Positions 38,375 through 48,448 are shown, counted from the stretch's first letter. The stretch is DNA of 64,000 bases from Sinorhizobium mexicanum (GCF_013488225.1 NZ_CP041241.1:744001-808000); one strand, 5' to 3'. Notes: a model not told the origin generated them from the sequence alone. Made by a program: numbers and translations.

Positions 38375-39256
38375 TCACGAATAGTGGACGCGCTTTTCGA
38401 CGAAACGGAACTGGAACGCCGTGAGCGCAACAACGATCGCCATGAGGATCACCGATTGGGCGGCCGAGCCACCGAGATCGAGATTGACGAAACCATCGTT
38501 GTACACCTTGTAGACCAGCGTCTCTGTCGCCCTTGCCGGCCCGCCGCCGGTTACGGCGTGGATGATCCCGAAGGTGTCGAAGAACGCGTAGACGGTGTTG
38601 ACGACGAGCAGGAAGAACGTTGTCGGCGCAAGCAGGGGGAAGACGATCGTCCAGAAACGTTTGACGCCGCGGGCGCCGTCGATCGATGCCGCTTCGATCA
38701 GAGATTTCGGGATGGCCTGCAGGCCTGCGACGAAAAACAGGAAATTGTAGCTGATCTGCTTCCAGGCGGCCGCGATGATGACGAGCAGCATCGCCTGGTT
38801 GCCATTGAGGAGCGGATCCCAAACGAGGCCGTTGCGCCGAAGCAGGTAGGCGAATGTCCCCATCGCCGGGTTGAACATGAAAAGCCACAGCATTCCGGCA
38901 ACCGCCGGAGCTACGGCATAGGGCCAGATCAGAAGGGTGCGATAGACATTCCTCCCCCGCACGACGCGATCCGCCGACGCTGCCAGCAGCAGCGCCACCG
39001 CCATCGACAGGAGTGCCGTCGCCGCACTGAAGACCACCGTGACCTCCAAGGAATGCAGGTAGGCAGGGTCGGAGAGAATGATCCGAAAGTTGGCGAGCCC
39101 GACGAAGCCCGACTTGAGGCCGAACGGATCCTCGCGCAGGACCGACTGATAGAGCGCCTGGCTCGCTGGCCAGAAGAAGAAGACCACCGTCAGAATGATC
39201 TGCGGCGCCAACAGAACATAGGGCAGGATCTTGTTGGGAAAGACGACAGGCTGCAA
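38375..39256 (-). CDS. ugpA: Glycerol-3-phosphate ABC importer permease
   Basis: The 293-residue permease has six helices and the coupling loop [19 protein letters not shown] near residue 190. I set the start at TTG 39256 (first residues [13 protein letters not shown]), which lies five bases after GGGGAG and gives the standard UgpA length. Longer in-frame starts reach back into the ugpB-ugpA spacer and encode non-family sequence. It works with UgpE, UgpC and UgpB. Confidence 0.86.
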   Translation of the reverse strand: MQPVVFPNKILPYVLLAPQIILTVVFFFWPASQALYQSVLREDPFGLKSGFVGLANFRIILSDPAYLHSLEVTVVFSAATALLSMAVALLLAASADRVVRGRNVYRTLLIWPYAVAPAVAGMLWLFMFNPAMGTFAYLLRRNGLVWDPLLNGNQAMLLVIIAAAWKQISYNFLFFVAGLQAIPKSLIEAASIDGARGVKRFWTIVFPLLAPTTFFLLVVNTVYAFFDTFGIIHAVTGGGPARATETLVYKVYNDGFVNLDLGGSAAQSVILMAIVVALTAFQFRFVEKRVHYS

Positions 39257-39323
39257 CGTGCTCCCCTTCCTTGAAAGATGAGTGCCCGCGGCGGTGAACG
39301 ACGCGGGCAGGGTGCACCTGGTG

Positions 39324-40634
39324 TCAATTGCTGACCGCCGCAGCGATCGCTGCGTTGGCTTTCTTGACACCCTCGCTCAAGGCACTCTGGGCGTCCCTCT
39401 GGCCGGAGAGCATTGCCTCAAATTCTTCATTGAGAATGTCTCTGACCTGGGGGAGGTTGACGAGGCGCACACCCTTCGAGTTTTCGGTCGGTGCTTTGCC
39501 CATCATCTGCTTGATCGGCGTTTCGCGGCCCGGATTTTTTTCATAAAAACCGGACTTCTTCGTCTCGTCGTAAGCTGCCATAGTCACCGGCAAATAACCC
39601 GAGACCTGATGCAAACGCGCCTGGATTTCGGTCTGCGAAAGGAAGTGGAAGAACTCGGCAACGCCCTTGTATTCGTCGTCCGATTTGCCGGCGAAGACCC
39701 AAAGGCTCGCGCCGCCGGGAATCGTGTTCTGCGGGCCGCTGCCCTCGTAATAGGGGAGTTGCCCGATGCCATAATTGACGCCCGACTTGATGATGTCGCC
39801 GAGACCGCCGGAAGACTCGGTCAGGATCGCGCATTCACCCGAGGTGAACAGCTGCTTTGCCTCCGAGGTCCGCCCGCCATAGCGGAACGTGCCGTCCTTG
39901 GCCAAGTCGGCGATGGCCTGGAAATGCTGGACGAACAATGGCGCGTCGATCTTGAGTTCGACATTAAGGCCCGCAAGCCCGTTCTCGTTCGTGCCATAGG
40001 GCACATTGTTCCAGGCGGCAAAATTCTCGGTCTGAATCCAGGTCAACCAGGTGGAGGTGATGCCGCAGGCGGAGGCGCCACTGGCCTTGATCTTCTTGGC
40101 CGCTTCGAAAACCTCGGGCCAGGTTGCCGGCGGCTTCTCGGAGTCGAGCCCCGCCTTCGTGAACGCGTCCTTGTTGTAGTAGAGGATCGGCGACGATGAA
40201 TTGTAGGGGAACGACAGCATGGTGCCGTCGGCCTTGGAATAGTAGGAGACGATACCGGGGAGATACTCGTCCTTGTTGAATTCGTATCCGCCGTTCCGCA
40301 ACACGTCGGCGACTGGGACGACCGCACCTTCAGCCCCCAGCATCACACCGCTGCCCGCGTCGAAGACTTGCAGGATTGCCGGTGCCTGTTTCGAACGAAA
40401 TGCCGCGATACCGGCGTTCAGCGTTTCCGGATAGGTGCCCTTGAAAACGGGAACCACCTTGTAAGTGCTTTGGCTCTCATTGAACTCTTTGGCAAGCTGC
40501 TCGACCACTTCGTTGTTGGCACCAGTCATCGCGTGCCACCAGGCAAGCTCAGTTGCTGCAAAAGCTTCGGTTCCGAGAAAAACCGAAAGTGCCGAAGTAG
40601 CCCTGAGCGTCCAGCTGAATCGTTTCAAGATCAT
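39324..40634 (-). CDS. ugpB: Periplasmic sn-glycerol-3-phosphate-binding protein
   Basis: The 436-residue precursor has a Sec signal peptide ([19 protein letters not shown]) and a mature part starting [20 protein letters not shown], the UgpB hallmark; [19 protein letters not shown] near 150 and [10 protein letters not shown] near 275 also fit the family. It captures glycerol-3-phosphate or glycerophosphodiesters. GGGAGGA directly abuts the ATG at 40634, too close for good initiation, whereas a TTG six bases further (40628) is ideally spaced and may be the true start. ugp genes are usually PhoB-controlled, but I found no clear Pho box upstream. Confidence 0.88.
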   Translation of the reverse strand: MILKRFSWTLRATSALSVFLGTEAFAATELAWWHAMTGANNEVVEQLAKEFNESQSTYKVVPVFKGTYPETLNAGIAAFRSKQAPAILQVFDAGSGVMLGAEGAVVPVADVLRNGGYEFNKDEYLPGIVSYYSKADGTMLSFPYNSSSPILYYNKDAFTKAGLDSEKPPATWPEVFEAAKKIKASGASACGITSTWLTWIQTENFAAWNNVPYGTNENGLAGLNVELKIDAPLFVQHFQAIADLAKDGTFRYGGRTSEAKQLFTSGECAILTESSGGLGDIIKSGVNYGIGQLPYYEGSGPQNTIPGGASLWVFAGKSDDEYKGVAEFFHFLSQTEIQARLHQVSGYLPVTMAAYDETKKSGFYEKNPGRETPIKQMMGKAPTENSKGVRLVNLPQVRDILNEEFEAMLSGQRDAQSALSEGVKKANAAIAAAVSN

Positions 40635-40973
40635 TCCTCCCAGTTCGTGCAAGCTAAGAAATACAGGCGCTTGACGGGACAGTCCCTCCTCGACTTCGTC
40701 CACATCCGCCTTTCGCTGCGAAAGCCTGCGCAGTAGAAACGAAATGGAATGAATACGCAATGAAAATCGCGATGCGGAATTTCTGTTCCGGTTAGCGCAG
40801 GCTTCAGGTCGCGCGCAAAGCCGTTTGTGCCATCGCTGATGTCAACCTGCAGAGGTTGGATGACGCCTCAGAAGCGGGCGCTAACGCTGGGAATTCGTCC
40901 TCCGCTTACTATGCGAACGCTTCGGCAGAACCCGCCATCCTAGGTTCCCCTTTCTGAGTTGCGTAGGGGTGCC
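40635..40973. other. Non-coding region upstream of ugpB
   Basis: This is the left part of the 416-bp divergent gap between ugpB and the dipeptide-type importer. I see no gene, no convincing PhoB box (two CTGTCAT-type repeats 11 bp apart) and no strong hairpin. Promoter elements for ugpB should lie here. Confidence 0.4.
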
Positions 40974-41033
40974 TTGACATCCTGACTTTCATGTATTCCA
41001 ATATAACACATTATACAACATAATTATGGAATA
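40974..41033 (+). promoter_or_regulatory. Promoter region of the IclR-controlled importer, with TATTCC/GGAATA half-sites
   Basis: TTGACA at 40974-40979 is a perfect -35; the -10 is ambiguous. Downstream lie TATTCCA (40994-41000) and its inverted partner TGGAATA (41027-41033), with an inner dyad TATAA-CACA-TTATA between them. The TATTCC/GGAATA halves match those of the dyad in the divergent IclR region at 47146-47165. That suggests the same regulator acts on both promoters, though the 26-bp spacing here is wider. Confidence 0.5.
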
Positions 41034-41050
41034 ATAAGAGAGGAACGGAC

Positions 41051-42583
41051 ATGAAGTCAGCTAAGCTCGCACTGCTTCTCGGCACGGCGCTCGTCGCGTC
41101 GGCGTCATTCGCCTTCGCTGATCAGGAAAGGGGAGGGGTGATCAATGTAGCGACGGTGGGTGAGCCGCCGACACTCGATCCGATGGCCTCGACCGCCGAT
41201 CTCGTCGGCATTGTCTCACAGCACATCTTCGAAACACTCTATACCTTCGACAAGGACTGGAAGCCGACGCCGCTGCTCGCGGCCGGCATGCCGGACATCA
41301 GCGCCGACGGCAAAACCTACACGATCAAGCTGCGCTCCGGTGTCAAGTTCCATGACGGCACCGACCTGGATGCCAAGGACGTCGTCGCCTCGCTCGAACG
41401 CTGGATGAAGACGGCATCACGCGGCAAGCAGACCGCAGCGACGATTGCCGGCGTCGAAGCGGTCGACCCGCTGACGGTCAAGATTTCGCTCAACGCGCCC
41501 TATGCGCCGCTCGTGTCCCTGCTCGCTTTCAACAATTCGGCCGCGATCGTGCTTCCCTCGGAGAAGCAGGCCGAGCCGATGGCCGATTTCGTCGGAACCG
41601 GCCCCTACAAACTCAAGGAACGCAAGGCCGACCAATATATCCAACTCGAACGTTTTGACGACTACGCCTCGCCCGAGGGTGAAGCCAACGGCTATGGCGG
41701 CGCACGCCATCAATACGCCGACGAGATCCGTTTCGTGCCGGTACCGGATCCGAACACACGCATCGAGGCCGCCGTTTCCGGTCAGTACGACTATGTCGAT
41801 TCGCTTCCCGTCGAATCGCTCGAACGCGTGAAAGGCTCCAGCGCTTCCGAGCCGGTGATGCTGCAACCCTTCGGCTGGCCGGTCTTCGTTCTGAACTCCG
41901 GCAACGGCATCACCAAGAACCAGGAGTTGCGCAAGGCGATCCGCGCGGCGCTCAGCATGGAAGACATGATGGCGGCCGCCTTCGGCAGCACTGATTTCTA
42001 CGCGCTCGACGCGGCACTCTACCCGGCACAATATTCCTGGCGCACCGATGCGGGAACCGACGGCAACTACAATATTGCTGATCCCGAGAAGGCGGCTGAG
42101 CTTCTGACGGCGGCGGGCTACAAGGGTGAGCCGCTGAGGATCCTGACGAGCCGGCAGTACGAGTTTCATTACAAGATGGCGCAGGTTGCGGCGGAATATC
42201 TGAAACTCGCCGGCTTCACCGTGGATCTGCAGGTGGTCGACTGGGCGACGCTCACCCAGCGCCGCGCCGACCCGACGCTCTGGGACATCTACATCACCCA
42301 CAGCCCCTTCCTGCCGGAGCCGGCTCTCATCGGCATGATGTCGACCAAGGCGCCGGGCCAGTGGGACACGCCGGCGCGCGCCAAGGCCGTCGATGCCTTC
42401 AATGCGGAGTCCGACCCGGCCAAGCGCGTGGCGCTGTGGGCGGACGTGCAGAAGGTGATTTACGAAGAAGTGCCCTTCATCAAGATCGGCGACTTCAACG
42501 CCTTGTCCGCGAAGTCGAAGACGCTCGATGGCGTTTCTCCGGCGCCCTGGCCCTACTTCTGGAACGCTTCGATCAAGAAGTGA
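41051..42583 (+). CDS. Periplasmic dipeptide-type binding protein (SBP family 5)
   Basis: The 510-residue precursor has a signal peptide (SAKLALLLGTALVASASFAFA, cut after residue 23). The mature protein starts with GGVINVATVGEPPTLDPMAS, and YTIKLRSGVKFHDGTDLDAKD is the DppA/GsiB-type signature. It binds the unknown solute and delivers it to the permeases encoded next. An AGAGAGGAACGG site precedes the ATG. Its two permeases, an amidohydrolase and a RidA-like gene follow in the same direction, so the solute is probably an amide or N-acyl compound rather than a plain peptide. Confidence 0.86.
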   Translation: MKSAKLALLLGTALVASASFAFADQERGGVINVATVGEPPTLDPMASTADLVGIVSQHIFETLYTFDKDWKPTPLLAAGMPDISADGKTYTIKLRSGVKFHDGTDLDAKDVVASLERWMKTASRGKQTAATIAGVEAVDPLTVKISLNAPYAPLVSLLAFNNSAAIVLPSEKQAEPMADFVGTGPYKLKERKADQYIQLERFDDYASPEGEANGYGGARHQYADEIRFVPVPDPNTRIEAAVSGQYDYVDSLPVESLERVKGSSASEPVMLQPFGWPVFVLNSGNGITKNQELRKAIRAALSMEDMMAAAFGSTDFYALDAALYPAQYSWRTDAGTDGNYNIADPEKAAELLTAAGYKGEPLRILTSRQYEFHYKMAQVAAEYLKLAGFTVDLQVVDWATLTQRRADPTLWDIYITHSPFLPEPALIGMMSTKAPGQWDTPARAKAVDAFNAESDPAKRVALWADVQKVIYEEVPFIKIGDFNALSAKSKTLDGVSPAPWPYFWNASIKK

Positions 42584-42660
42584 TGCTCGCACCAGAACCC
42601 TCCGGCGAGCCTGGTGCTCGCCGGAATGCGGCGTGCGCCTGAGAGAAGTTCGAGGTCACC

Positions 42661-43602
42661 ATGATACGCTACATCCTTCAGCGCCTTTTCGGCATGATCG
42701 TCGTCATGGCGCTTGTCGTCACGATCGTGTTCGTCATCGTGCGCGTGACGCCGGGCGACCCCGCCGCCGTGATGCTCGGGCCGGAAGCGACGCAGGAAGA
42801 CATCGCTGCACTGCGCAGCCGGCTCGGCCTCGACCAGTCGCTGGTCCTGCAATATGTCTATTACATAGGCCAGTTGCTCCAGGGGGATCTCGGCCAGTCG
42901 ATCTTCCTCAACCAGCCGGTGACGTCGGCGCTCGCCGAACGGGCTGAGCCGACGTTCTTCCTCACACTGTTCTCCATTCTCATCGCGAGCGCCATCGCCC
43001 TGCCGATCGGCATTTATGCCGCCTATCGGCGCGGCTCGCTCGTGGACCAAGCGGCGACCACTCTGGCGATGCTTGCCGCCAGCGTGCCGAGCTTCTGGCT
43101 CGGTCTTATCCTGATCCAGGTGCTTGCCGTACGGCTCGGCTGGTTCCCGGTCTCGGGCTATGGCGGACCCGGCGCATCGTTCCTGGAGCGCATGTATCAT
43201 CTGACACTCCCGGCGATCGCGCTCGGCGTCGTCTCCTCGGCGCTCATTCTGCGCTTCACCCGCGCCTCGATGCTGGACGTACTCGGCGACGATTTCATCC
43301 GCACCGCCCGTGCCAAGGGCCTTGGCGAACGGCGCGTGGTGATGAAGCATGCGCTGAAGAACGCGCTGATACCGATCCTCACCATCATAGGGCTCACCGC
43401 GGCGGTCCTGATCTCCGGCGCTGTCGTCACCGAAACCGTCTTCGGCCTGCCGGGCGTCGGCAATCTCGTGGTCTCCGCGGTGCTCAGGCGCGACTATCCC
43501 GTGATCCAGGGCGCGCTGCTGGTGATCGCTGCACTCTACGTGCTGATCAATTTCGCTATCGACATGCTCTATCTCCTCGTCGACCCAAGGGTGCGCTACT
43601 GA
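42661..43602 (+). CDS. Dipeptide-type ABC importer permease (DppB/GsiC-like)
   Basis: The 313-residue permease begins MIRYILQRLFGMIVVMALVV and RVTPGDPAAVMLGPEAT, typical of DppB. It has six helices, the coupling loop DFIRTARAKGLGERRVVMKH near 222 and the end motif GLPGVGNLVVSAVLRRDYPV. It overlaps the next permease gene by one base (TGATG). Confidence 0.88.
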   Translation: MIRYILQRLFGMIVVMALVVTIVFVIVRVTPGDPAAVMLGPEATQEDIAALRSRLGLDQSLVLQYVYYIGQLLQGDLGQSIFLNQPVTSALAERAEPTFFLTLFSILIASAIALPIGIYAAYRRGSLVDQAATTLAMLAASVPSFWLGLILIQVLAVRLGWFPVSGYGGPGASFLERMYHLTLPAIALGVVSSALILRFTRASMLDVLGDDFIRTARAKGLGERRVVMKHALKNALIPILTIIGLTAAVLISGAVVTETVFGLPGVGNLVVSAVLRRDYPVIQGALLVIAALYVLINFAIDMLYLLVDPRVRY

Positions 43603-44471
43603 TGTCCGCCACCGTATCCACCCCCGCGCCGAGCGAAGGCCAGAAATTCCTGCGGCGCCTCTTCAAGCGCAAGACGGTCGCCTTCGGGCTTGTCGTTCTC
43701 ACCGTCTTCGTGCTGCTTGCGATCTTCGCGCCGCTTGTCGCGCCTTATGCGCCCGGTAAGCTCTCCATCGTCAACCGGCTGTCGCCGCCAAGCCTGCGGT
43801 GGTTCTTCGGCACGGACGAGTTCGGCCGCGACGTGTTCTCGCGCACCATCTATGCCGGCCGGCTTTCGCTTCTCGTCGGCGCCGCAGTGGTGGCGCTTGC
43901 AACCGTGATCGGGGTGGTCATGGGGCTCGTCGCCGGCTTTTTCCCCAAGCTCGACACGCCGATCGCCCGGCTGATCGACGCCATGATGGCCTTTCCGGAC
44001 ATCCTGCTCGCGATCGCGCTCGTCGCCGCCCTCGGCCCGTCGCTGACGACCGTGATCGTCGCCTTGAGCGTCGTCTATGCGCCGAGGCTCGCACGGGTGG
44101 TGCGCGCTTCCACGCTGGTGATCCGCGAACTGCCCTATATCGAGGCGGCCCGGGCGCTCGGCATCTCGACGCCGCACATCATGACGCGGCACGTGCTGCG
44201 CAACCTCGTCTCGCCGATCCTGGTGCAGGGCACCTTCCTCTTCGCCCACGCCATGCTCGCCGAAGCCGGGCTCTCATTCCTCGGTGTCGGCGTAAGCCCC
44301 GAAATCCCGACCTGGGGCACGATGATCGCAGCAGGCCGTCAATATATCGGACAAGCCGACTGGGTGACGCTGTTTCCGGGCATCGCCATCGTGCTTTCGG
44401 TCTTGTCGCTCCAGATGGTTGGCGATGGTCTGCGCGACCTGCTCGACCCCCGCCTCAGAAAGGACCTCTGA
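43602..44471 (+). CDS. Dipeptide-type ABC importer permease (DppC/GsiD-like)
   Basis: The 289-residue permease has the normal DppC length without the insert seen in the first importer. WFFGTDEFGRDVFSRTIYAG near 68 follows the first helix as usual; the coupling loop is PYIEAARALGISTPHIMTRH and the end is QMVGDGLRDLLDPRLRK. It pairs with the preceding permease. The amidohydrolase gene starts three bases after its stop. Confidence 0.88.
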   Translation: MSATVSTPAPSEGQKFLRRLFKRKTVAFGLVVLTVFVLLAIFAPLVAPYAPGKLSIVNRLSPPSLRWFFGTDEFGRDVFSRTIYAGRLSLLVGAAVVALATVIGVVMGLVAGFFPKLDTPIARLIDAMMAFPDILLAIALVAALGPSLTTVIVALSVVYAPRLARVVRASTLVIRELPYIEAARALGISTPHIMTRHVLRNLVSPILVQGTFLFAHAMLAEAGLSFLGVGVSPEIPTWGTMIAAGRQYIGQADWVTLFPGIAIVLSVLSLQMVGDGLRDLLDPRLRKDL

Positions 44472-44474
44472 TCC

Positions 44475-45680
44475 ATGCCAAACGGAACCGCTGAGCCCAT
44501 TCTCATCAGCAATGTCAAACCCGTCGCCTTCGGCACGCCGACGCCCGCCGAAACGATCGATATCCTCGTCGGTCCCGATGGGAGGATCGCGACGGTTGGA
44601 AAGGGCCTTTCGGCGCCGGAAGGCACGCGCCGGGTCGACGGCAAAGGCGCCTGGATCTCGCCCGGCTGGATCGATCTTCATGCCCACGTCTGGCACGGCG
44701 GCACCGATATTTCCGTGCGTCCGCAGGTCTGCGGCCTGGAGCGCGGCGTCACGACGATCGTCGATGCCGGCTCGGCGGGCGAGGCGAACTTCCACGGCTT
44801 CCGCGAATATATCATCGAGCCGTCGCGAGAGCGCATCAAGGCGTTCCTCAATCTCGGCTCGATTGGTCTCGTTGCCTGCAACCGGGTGAGCGAACTCAGC
44901 GACATCCGCTCGATCGACATCGACCGCATCATCGCCTGCTACCAGGCGAACCGCGAGCACATCGTCGGCCTCAAGGTGCGCGCGAGCCACGTGATCACCG
45001 GCTCCTGGGGCGTGACACCGGTCAAACTCGGCAAGAAGATCGCCAAGATCCTGAAGATTCCGATGATGGTGCATGTCGGCGAGCCTCCGGCGCTCTACGA
45101 CGAGGTGCTCGAAATCCTCGGGCCCGGCGACATCGTCACGCACTGCTTCAACGGCAAGGCCGGCAGCAGCATCATCGAAGACGAGGATCTGTTTGCGCTC
45201 GCCGAACGCTGCGCCGGTGAAGGCATCCGCCTCGACATCGGCCACGGCGGCGCCTCGTTCTCCTTCCGGGTTGCCGAGGTCGCAATCGAGCGCGGCCTGA
45301 TGCCTTTCTCCATCTCCACGGACGTGCATTTGCGCAGCATGAACCAGTCGGTCTGGGACCTTGGCACCACCATGTCGAAGCTCCTGAGCGTTGGCATGCC
45401 TTTCGAAAAGGTCGTCGAGGCCGTGACACAGGCGCCGGCCTCGGTCATCCGCCTGCCAATGAACGACCTCCTGGACGTCGGTGCCCGCGCGGAATTCACC
45501 ATTTTCGACCTGGTCGACTCCGGTCTGAAGGTCTTCGATTCGCTCGGCGCCGAGGCTCATCTCAGCCGCCTCTTCGAGCCGCGTTTTGCCGTGATGGGTA
45601 GCCATCTCGTCGCGGCCAACCGCTACCAGCCGCAGCATGTCGAATGCTCCGATCATAGCCACGGCTTCAGCTACCGTTGA
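44475..45680 (+). CDS. Metal-dependent amidohydrolase/deacetylase (EF_0837/AHA_3915 type)
   Basis: The 401-residue enzyme belongs to the amidohydrolase superfamily with a complete binuclear metal site: H69 and H71 in IDLHAHVWHGG, a bridging lysine K167 in VGLKVRASH, H200 in MMVHVGEPP, H223 in VTHCFNGKAG and D283 in ISTDVHLRSMN. It begins with a dihydroorotase-like beta domain. Relatives are annotated as deacetylases or D-aminoacylases and often sit beside a SelA-like PLP protein, as here. It probably hydrolyses an amide or N-acyl bond of the imported compound in the cytoplasm. The ATG is three bases past the permease stop, indicating coupling. Confidence 0.84.
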   Translation: MPNGTAEPILISNVKPVAFGTPTPAETIDILVGPDGRIATVGKGLSAPEGTRRVDGKGAWISPGWIDLHAHVWHGGTDISVRPQVCGLERGVTTIVDAGSAGEANFHGFREYIIEPSRERIKAFLNLGSIGLVACNRVSELSDIRSIDIDRIIACYQANREHIVGLKVRASHVITGSWGVTPVKLGKKIAKILKIPMMVHVGEPPALYDEVLEILGPGDIVTHCFNGKAGSSIIEDEDLFALAERCAGEGIRLDIGHGGASFSFRVAEVAIERGLMPFSISTDVHLRSMNQSVWDLGTTMSKLLSVGMPFEKVVEAVTQAPASVIRLPMNDLLDVGARAEFTIFDLVDSGLKVFDSLGAEAHLSRLFEPRFAVMGSHLVAANRYQPQHVECSDHSHGFSYR

Positions 45681-45715
45681 AGCAGACAGAAGAACAGAAC
45701 CAGACAGGAATTCGC

Positions 45716-46216
45716 GTGAACAGCTTGGACCAGAAGAAAGTGGATCGTTCGCCGGCCTCACCCTATGAGCGCCTGGCCGTCCTCGGCATCGATCTTCCTC
45801 CCGCGCCGCCGCCGATCGCCAATTTCGTGACCTATGTCCGGGAAGGCAACATCCTCTACCTTTCCGGCCAGGGTCCGCGCGAGGTCGACGGCCACCTGCA
45901 TTCCGGCAAGGTCGGCGCCGAGGTGGATGTCGAAAGCGCTTACGATCACGCCCGCCTGACGGGCATCAACCTGCTGGCAGTGATGCACGACGCGCTCGGC
46001 GATCTCGGCCGGGTCAAGCGCGTCGTCAAGATCCTCGGCATGGTCAATGCCGTGCCGGAATTCCGTGAACATCCGCGGGTGATCAATGGCTGCTCGGACC
46101 TGATGATCGACGTTTTCGGCGAGGCGGGTCAGCACGCGCGCTCGGCGGTCGGTTTCGGCTCGCTACCCGGCAACATCACCGTCGAGATCGAAGCGATCGT
46201 CGCACTTCACGACTGA
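45716..46216 (+). CDS. RidA/YjgF-family imine deaminase-like protein
   Basis: The 166-residue cytoplasmic protein is of the longer RidA type (about 155 residues). It has FVTYVREGNILYLSGQGPRE and the ligand-binding arginine, about R142, in HARSAVGFGSLPGNITVEIE, equivalent to Arg105 of E. coli RidA, so it can probably hydrolyse reactive enamines or imines released by PLP enzymes. I chose the GTG at 45716 with AGGA seven bases upstream; a TTG at 45677 overlapping the amidohydrolase stop is also in frame. It closes the first half of the unit, and a PLP lyase is encoded next door, a mechanistic match. Confidence 0.83.
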   Translation: MNSLDQKKVDRSPASPYERLAVLGIDLPPAPPPIANFVTYVREGNILYLSGQGPREVDGHLHSGKVGAEVDVESAYDHARLTGINLLAVMHDALGDLGRVKRVVKILGMVNAVPEFREHPRVINGCSDLMIDVFGEAGQHARSAVGFGSLPGNITVEIEAIVALHD

Positions 46217-46231
46217 CAGCGGAGGAAGCGA

Positions 46232-47044
46232 TCAATGGCTGCGCCAGCCCATCATCTTCTCGATCCGCTCGGCGGAAACCTGGACGTGCCGGGCGTAATG
46301 GTCCCGGTCGTCGAGGACCTTCTGCTCGGGCAGAACGATGGAGATGGTTGCGACGCAACTTCCCTTATCGTCGAGGATCGGTGCGGCGACGCAGGCAACG
46401 GCATAATCGGATTCACCCGCCTGGATCGAGAGCTTGGCCGTGAGAGCGCTTTCCGCCTGCGTCGAAAGGGTCGCGGGGTCGATATCTGCCCGCCCGGTCG
46501 GCGAGGAGCGGGCACAGCGGCGAAAGAGTTCGAGCCGCTCGTCGGCCGGGAGATGCCCGACCAGCAGCCGGCCCGACGCGGTCCAGTTGAGCGGCACACG
46601 CGTGCCGACGCGAGACGTCACCTGGAAATGGCCCGGCCCGTCCGCCATGGCGAGCACCTGCATATAGTCGCCGTCGCGGCCGCAGAGCTGGATGGTTTCG
46701 GAAACCTCGCGGCCGAGATCATGCATCTCGCGGGTGGCGACACCCAGGAAATCGAGCGAGCGGGCATAGGCGAGGCCGTAGTGATAAAGGCGGTCGCCGA
46801 GCCAGACCGACCCATCGGCGTCGCGACTAAGCAGGTTCTTCTCCACCATGTCATCGACGGTCACGTAGATGGTGGAAAGCGGTGCGCCGACAGCCTTGGC
46901 GATCGCATAGACGCTGCTTGGCGAACCGGTTTCATAAAGGAAATCGAGCACCTGCAGCGCCCGATCCATGCCGCTGACGCGCGAGCGGCGCGCCTTGACG
47001 GCCGGCTCCGACTTGAGTTCGGCTTCAATCGCGTTGCTGTCCAC
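46232..47044 (-). CDS. IclR-family transcriptional regulator
   Basis: The 270-residue regulator has an N-terminal winged helix (GMDRALQVLDFLYETGSPSS, then AKAVGAPLSTIYVTVDDMVE) and an IclR effector domain (PGHFQVTSRVGTRVPLNWTA, GESDYAVACVAAPILDD). It uses a GTG start after GGGAGCAG. It sits between the two halves of the importer and catabolic unit, convergent with the RidA gene and divergent from the PLP gene, so it very likely controls both. IclR proteins bind short palindromes, and one lies in its own upstream region. Confidence 0.88.
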   Translation of the reverse strand: MDSNAIEAELKSEPAVKARRSRVSGMDRALQVLDFLYETGSPSSVYAIAKAVGAPLSTIYVTVDDMVEKNLLSRDADGSVWLGDRLYHYGLAYARSLDFLGVATREMHDLGREVSETIQLCGRDGDYMQVLAMADGPGHFQVTSRVGTRVPLNWTASGRLLVGHLPADERLELFRRCARSSPTGRADIDPATLSTQAESALTAKLSIQAGESDYAVACVAAPILDDKGSCVATISIVLPEQKVLDDRDHYARHVQVSAERIEKMMGWRSH

Positions 47045-47145
47045 GTCTCTGCTCCCGTACCGTGTCAGATGCCCCCCGTCGCGGACGGCGGAATGCCTGG
47101 CCGACGGGCGCGGGGCGATCGCTTAGATGACATTATTATGGTAGA

Positions 47146-47165
47146 TATTCCGCAAAAACGGAATA
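47146..47165. promoter_or_regulatory. Perfect 20-bp dyad, likely IclR operator
   Basis: TATTCCG (47146-47152), six bases CAAAAA, CGGAATA (47159-47165) is a perfect inverted repeat between the IclR gene and the PLP gene, ending about 42 bases before the latter. Its TATTCC/GGAATA halves recur in the promoter of the importer at 40994-41033. Confidence 0.6.
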
Positions 47166-47207
47166 CTCTTTGTGCCTCGCATGCGAGAAAATCTGATGGA
47201 GATCACT

Positions 47208-48407
47208 ATGCCTGACCGCGACATCCGCGACGCCCTCGGACTTCGTCCCGTTATCAACGTATCCGGCACGATGACGAGCCTCGGCGCATCGATCGTGGTT
47301 CCGGAAGCGATCGCCGCGATGACAGCCATACTGCCGCAATTCGTGGAGATCAACGACCTGCAACGCAAGATAAGCCCGGTGATCGCGCGACTGACGGGCG
47401 GCGAGGCGGGGTTCGTCACCGCCTCCTGCTCCGCCGGCATCAGCCTCGCCGTCGCCGGCGCTATCACGGGGGACGACATCGCCGCGATCGAGCGCCTCCC
47501 GGATACGGCGGGGCTCAAGAACGAAGTCATCATCCAGATGGGCCACGTCGTGAGCTATGGAGCGCCGGTGGACCAAGCAATCCGCCTCGCCGGAGCCAAG
47601 CCCGTACTCGTCGGTCAGGCCACCTCGACCCATCGCCATCACGTCGAAGGCGCGATCAACGAGCGCACCGCCGCCGCTGTGTATGTCGTTTCCCACCACG
47701 TCGTGCAATACGGTCTGGTCGGCCTCAGCGAATTCGTCGAAGTCTGCCATGCCAGGCGCGTGCCGGTCATCGTCGATGCGGCCTCAGAGTACGATCTCAG
47801 GGGCTTCCTCGCGGCGGGCGCGGACATCGCACTTTATTCCGGTCACAAGTTCCTCGGCGGGCCGACCTCGGGCATCGTCGCCGGCTCCAAGGCTCTGGTG
47901 CGCAACGCCTTCCTGCAAAACCTCGGCATCGGCCGCGGCATGAAGGTCGGCAAGGAAAGCATGGTTGGCGTCATGGCTGCGCTTGAGGCCTGGGAGACGC
48001 GCGATCACGCCGGCATCCGCGCACGCGAGACCGGCTACCTTCACCTCTGGCGCGAGACGCTCGAGGGCCTCCCCGGTGTCAAGCCGGTGGTCGAACCTGA
48101 CCCGACCGGCAATCCGCTCGACCGCCTCTGCGTCAACATCACGCCTGAGGAGGCTCATATCACCGCCTGGGATCTCGCGGATGCACTCGCGCGCGGCACG
48201 CCACCGGTGATCGTGCGCGATCACGAGGTCGAGCACAACTATTTCTACCTCGACCCCTGCAACCTGCATCCGGGACAGGAGACGCTCGTCGCCGAGCGGC
48301 TCACGGCCGAGCTCACCAAGGCGAGGAATTCGAACGAGATCATCGCGACGTCCCTTGCCGAACGCAACGCGCGCCGCTTCGCAAGCCTCAAGCGCTGGCC
48401 CGATTGA
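47208..48407 (+). CDS. SelA-like PLP-dependent lyase (DgaE-related)
   Basis: The 399-residue enzyme is related to selenocysteine synthase SelA and to D-glucosaminate-6-phosphate ammonia lyase. It begins [20 protein letters not shown], has [20 protein letters not shown] for cofactor phosphate binding, [14 protein letters not shown] with the cofactor Asp near 190, and the PLP lysine K214 in [11 protein letters not shown]. Members without a selenium context catalyse beta-elimination from amino acids or amino sugars. It probably processes the product of the amidohydrolase, releasing an imine that the RidA-like protein could hydrolyse. The ATG at 47208 follows GGAGA; earlier in-frame starts (47172, 47181, 47196) are less well placed and approach the operator. 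Confidence 0.82.
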   Translation: MPDRDIRDALGLRPVINVSGTMTSLGASIVVPEAIAAMTAILPQFVEINDLQRKISPVIARLTGGEAGFVTASCSAGISLAVAGAITGDDIAAIERLPDTAGLKNEVIIQMGHVVSYGAPVDQAIRLAGAKPVLVGQATSTHRHHVEGAINERTAAAVYVVSHHVVQYGLVGLSEFVEVCHARRVPVIVDAASEYDLRGFLAAGADIALYSGHKFLGGPTSGIVAGSKALVRNAFLQNLGIGRGMKVGKESMVGVMAALEAWETRDHAGIRARETGYLHLWRETLEGLPGVKPVVEPDPTGNPLDRLCVNITPEEAHITAWDLADALARGTPPVIVRDHEVEHNYFYLDPCNLHPGQETLVAERLTAELTKARNSNEIIATSLAERNARRFASLKRWPD

Positions 48408-48448
48408 AGCGTCGCGACCACCGAGCAGAACCTCAAGGGATGTTAGAC

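Noticed and set aside
40635..41050. Pho box for ugpB
   Set aside because: I looked for paired CTGTCAT-like repeats. Only isolated fragments such as GGACTGTCC-type pieces were seen, without the 11-bp repeat.
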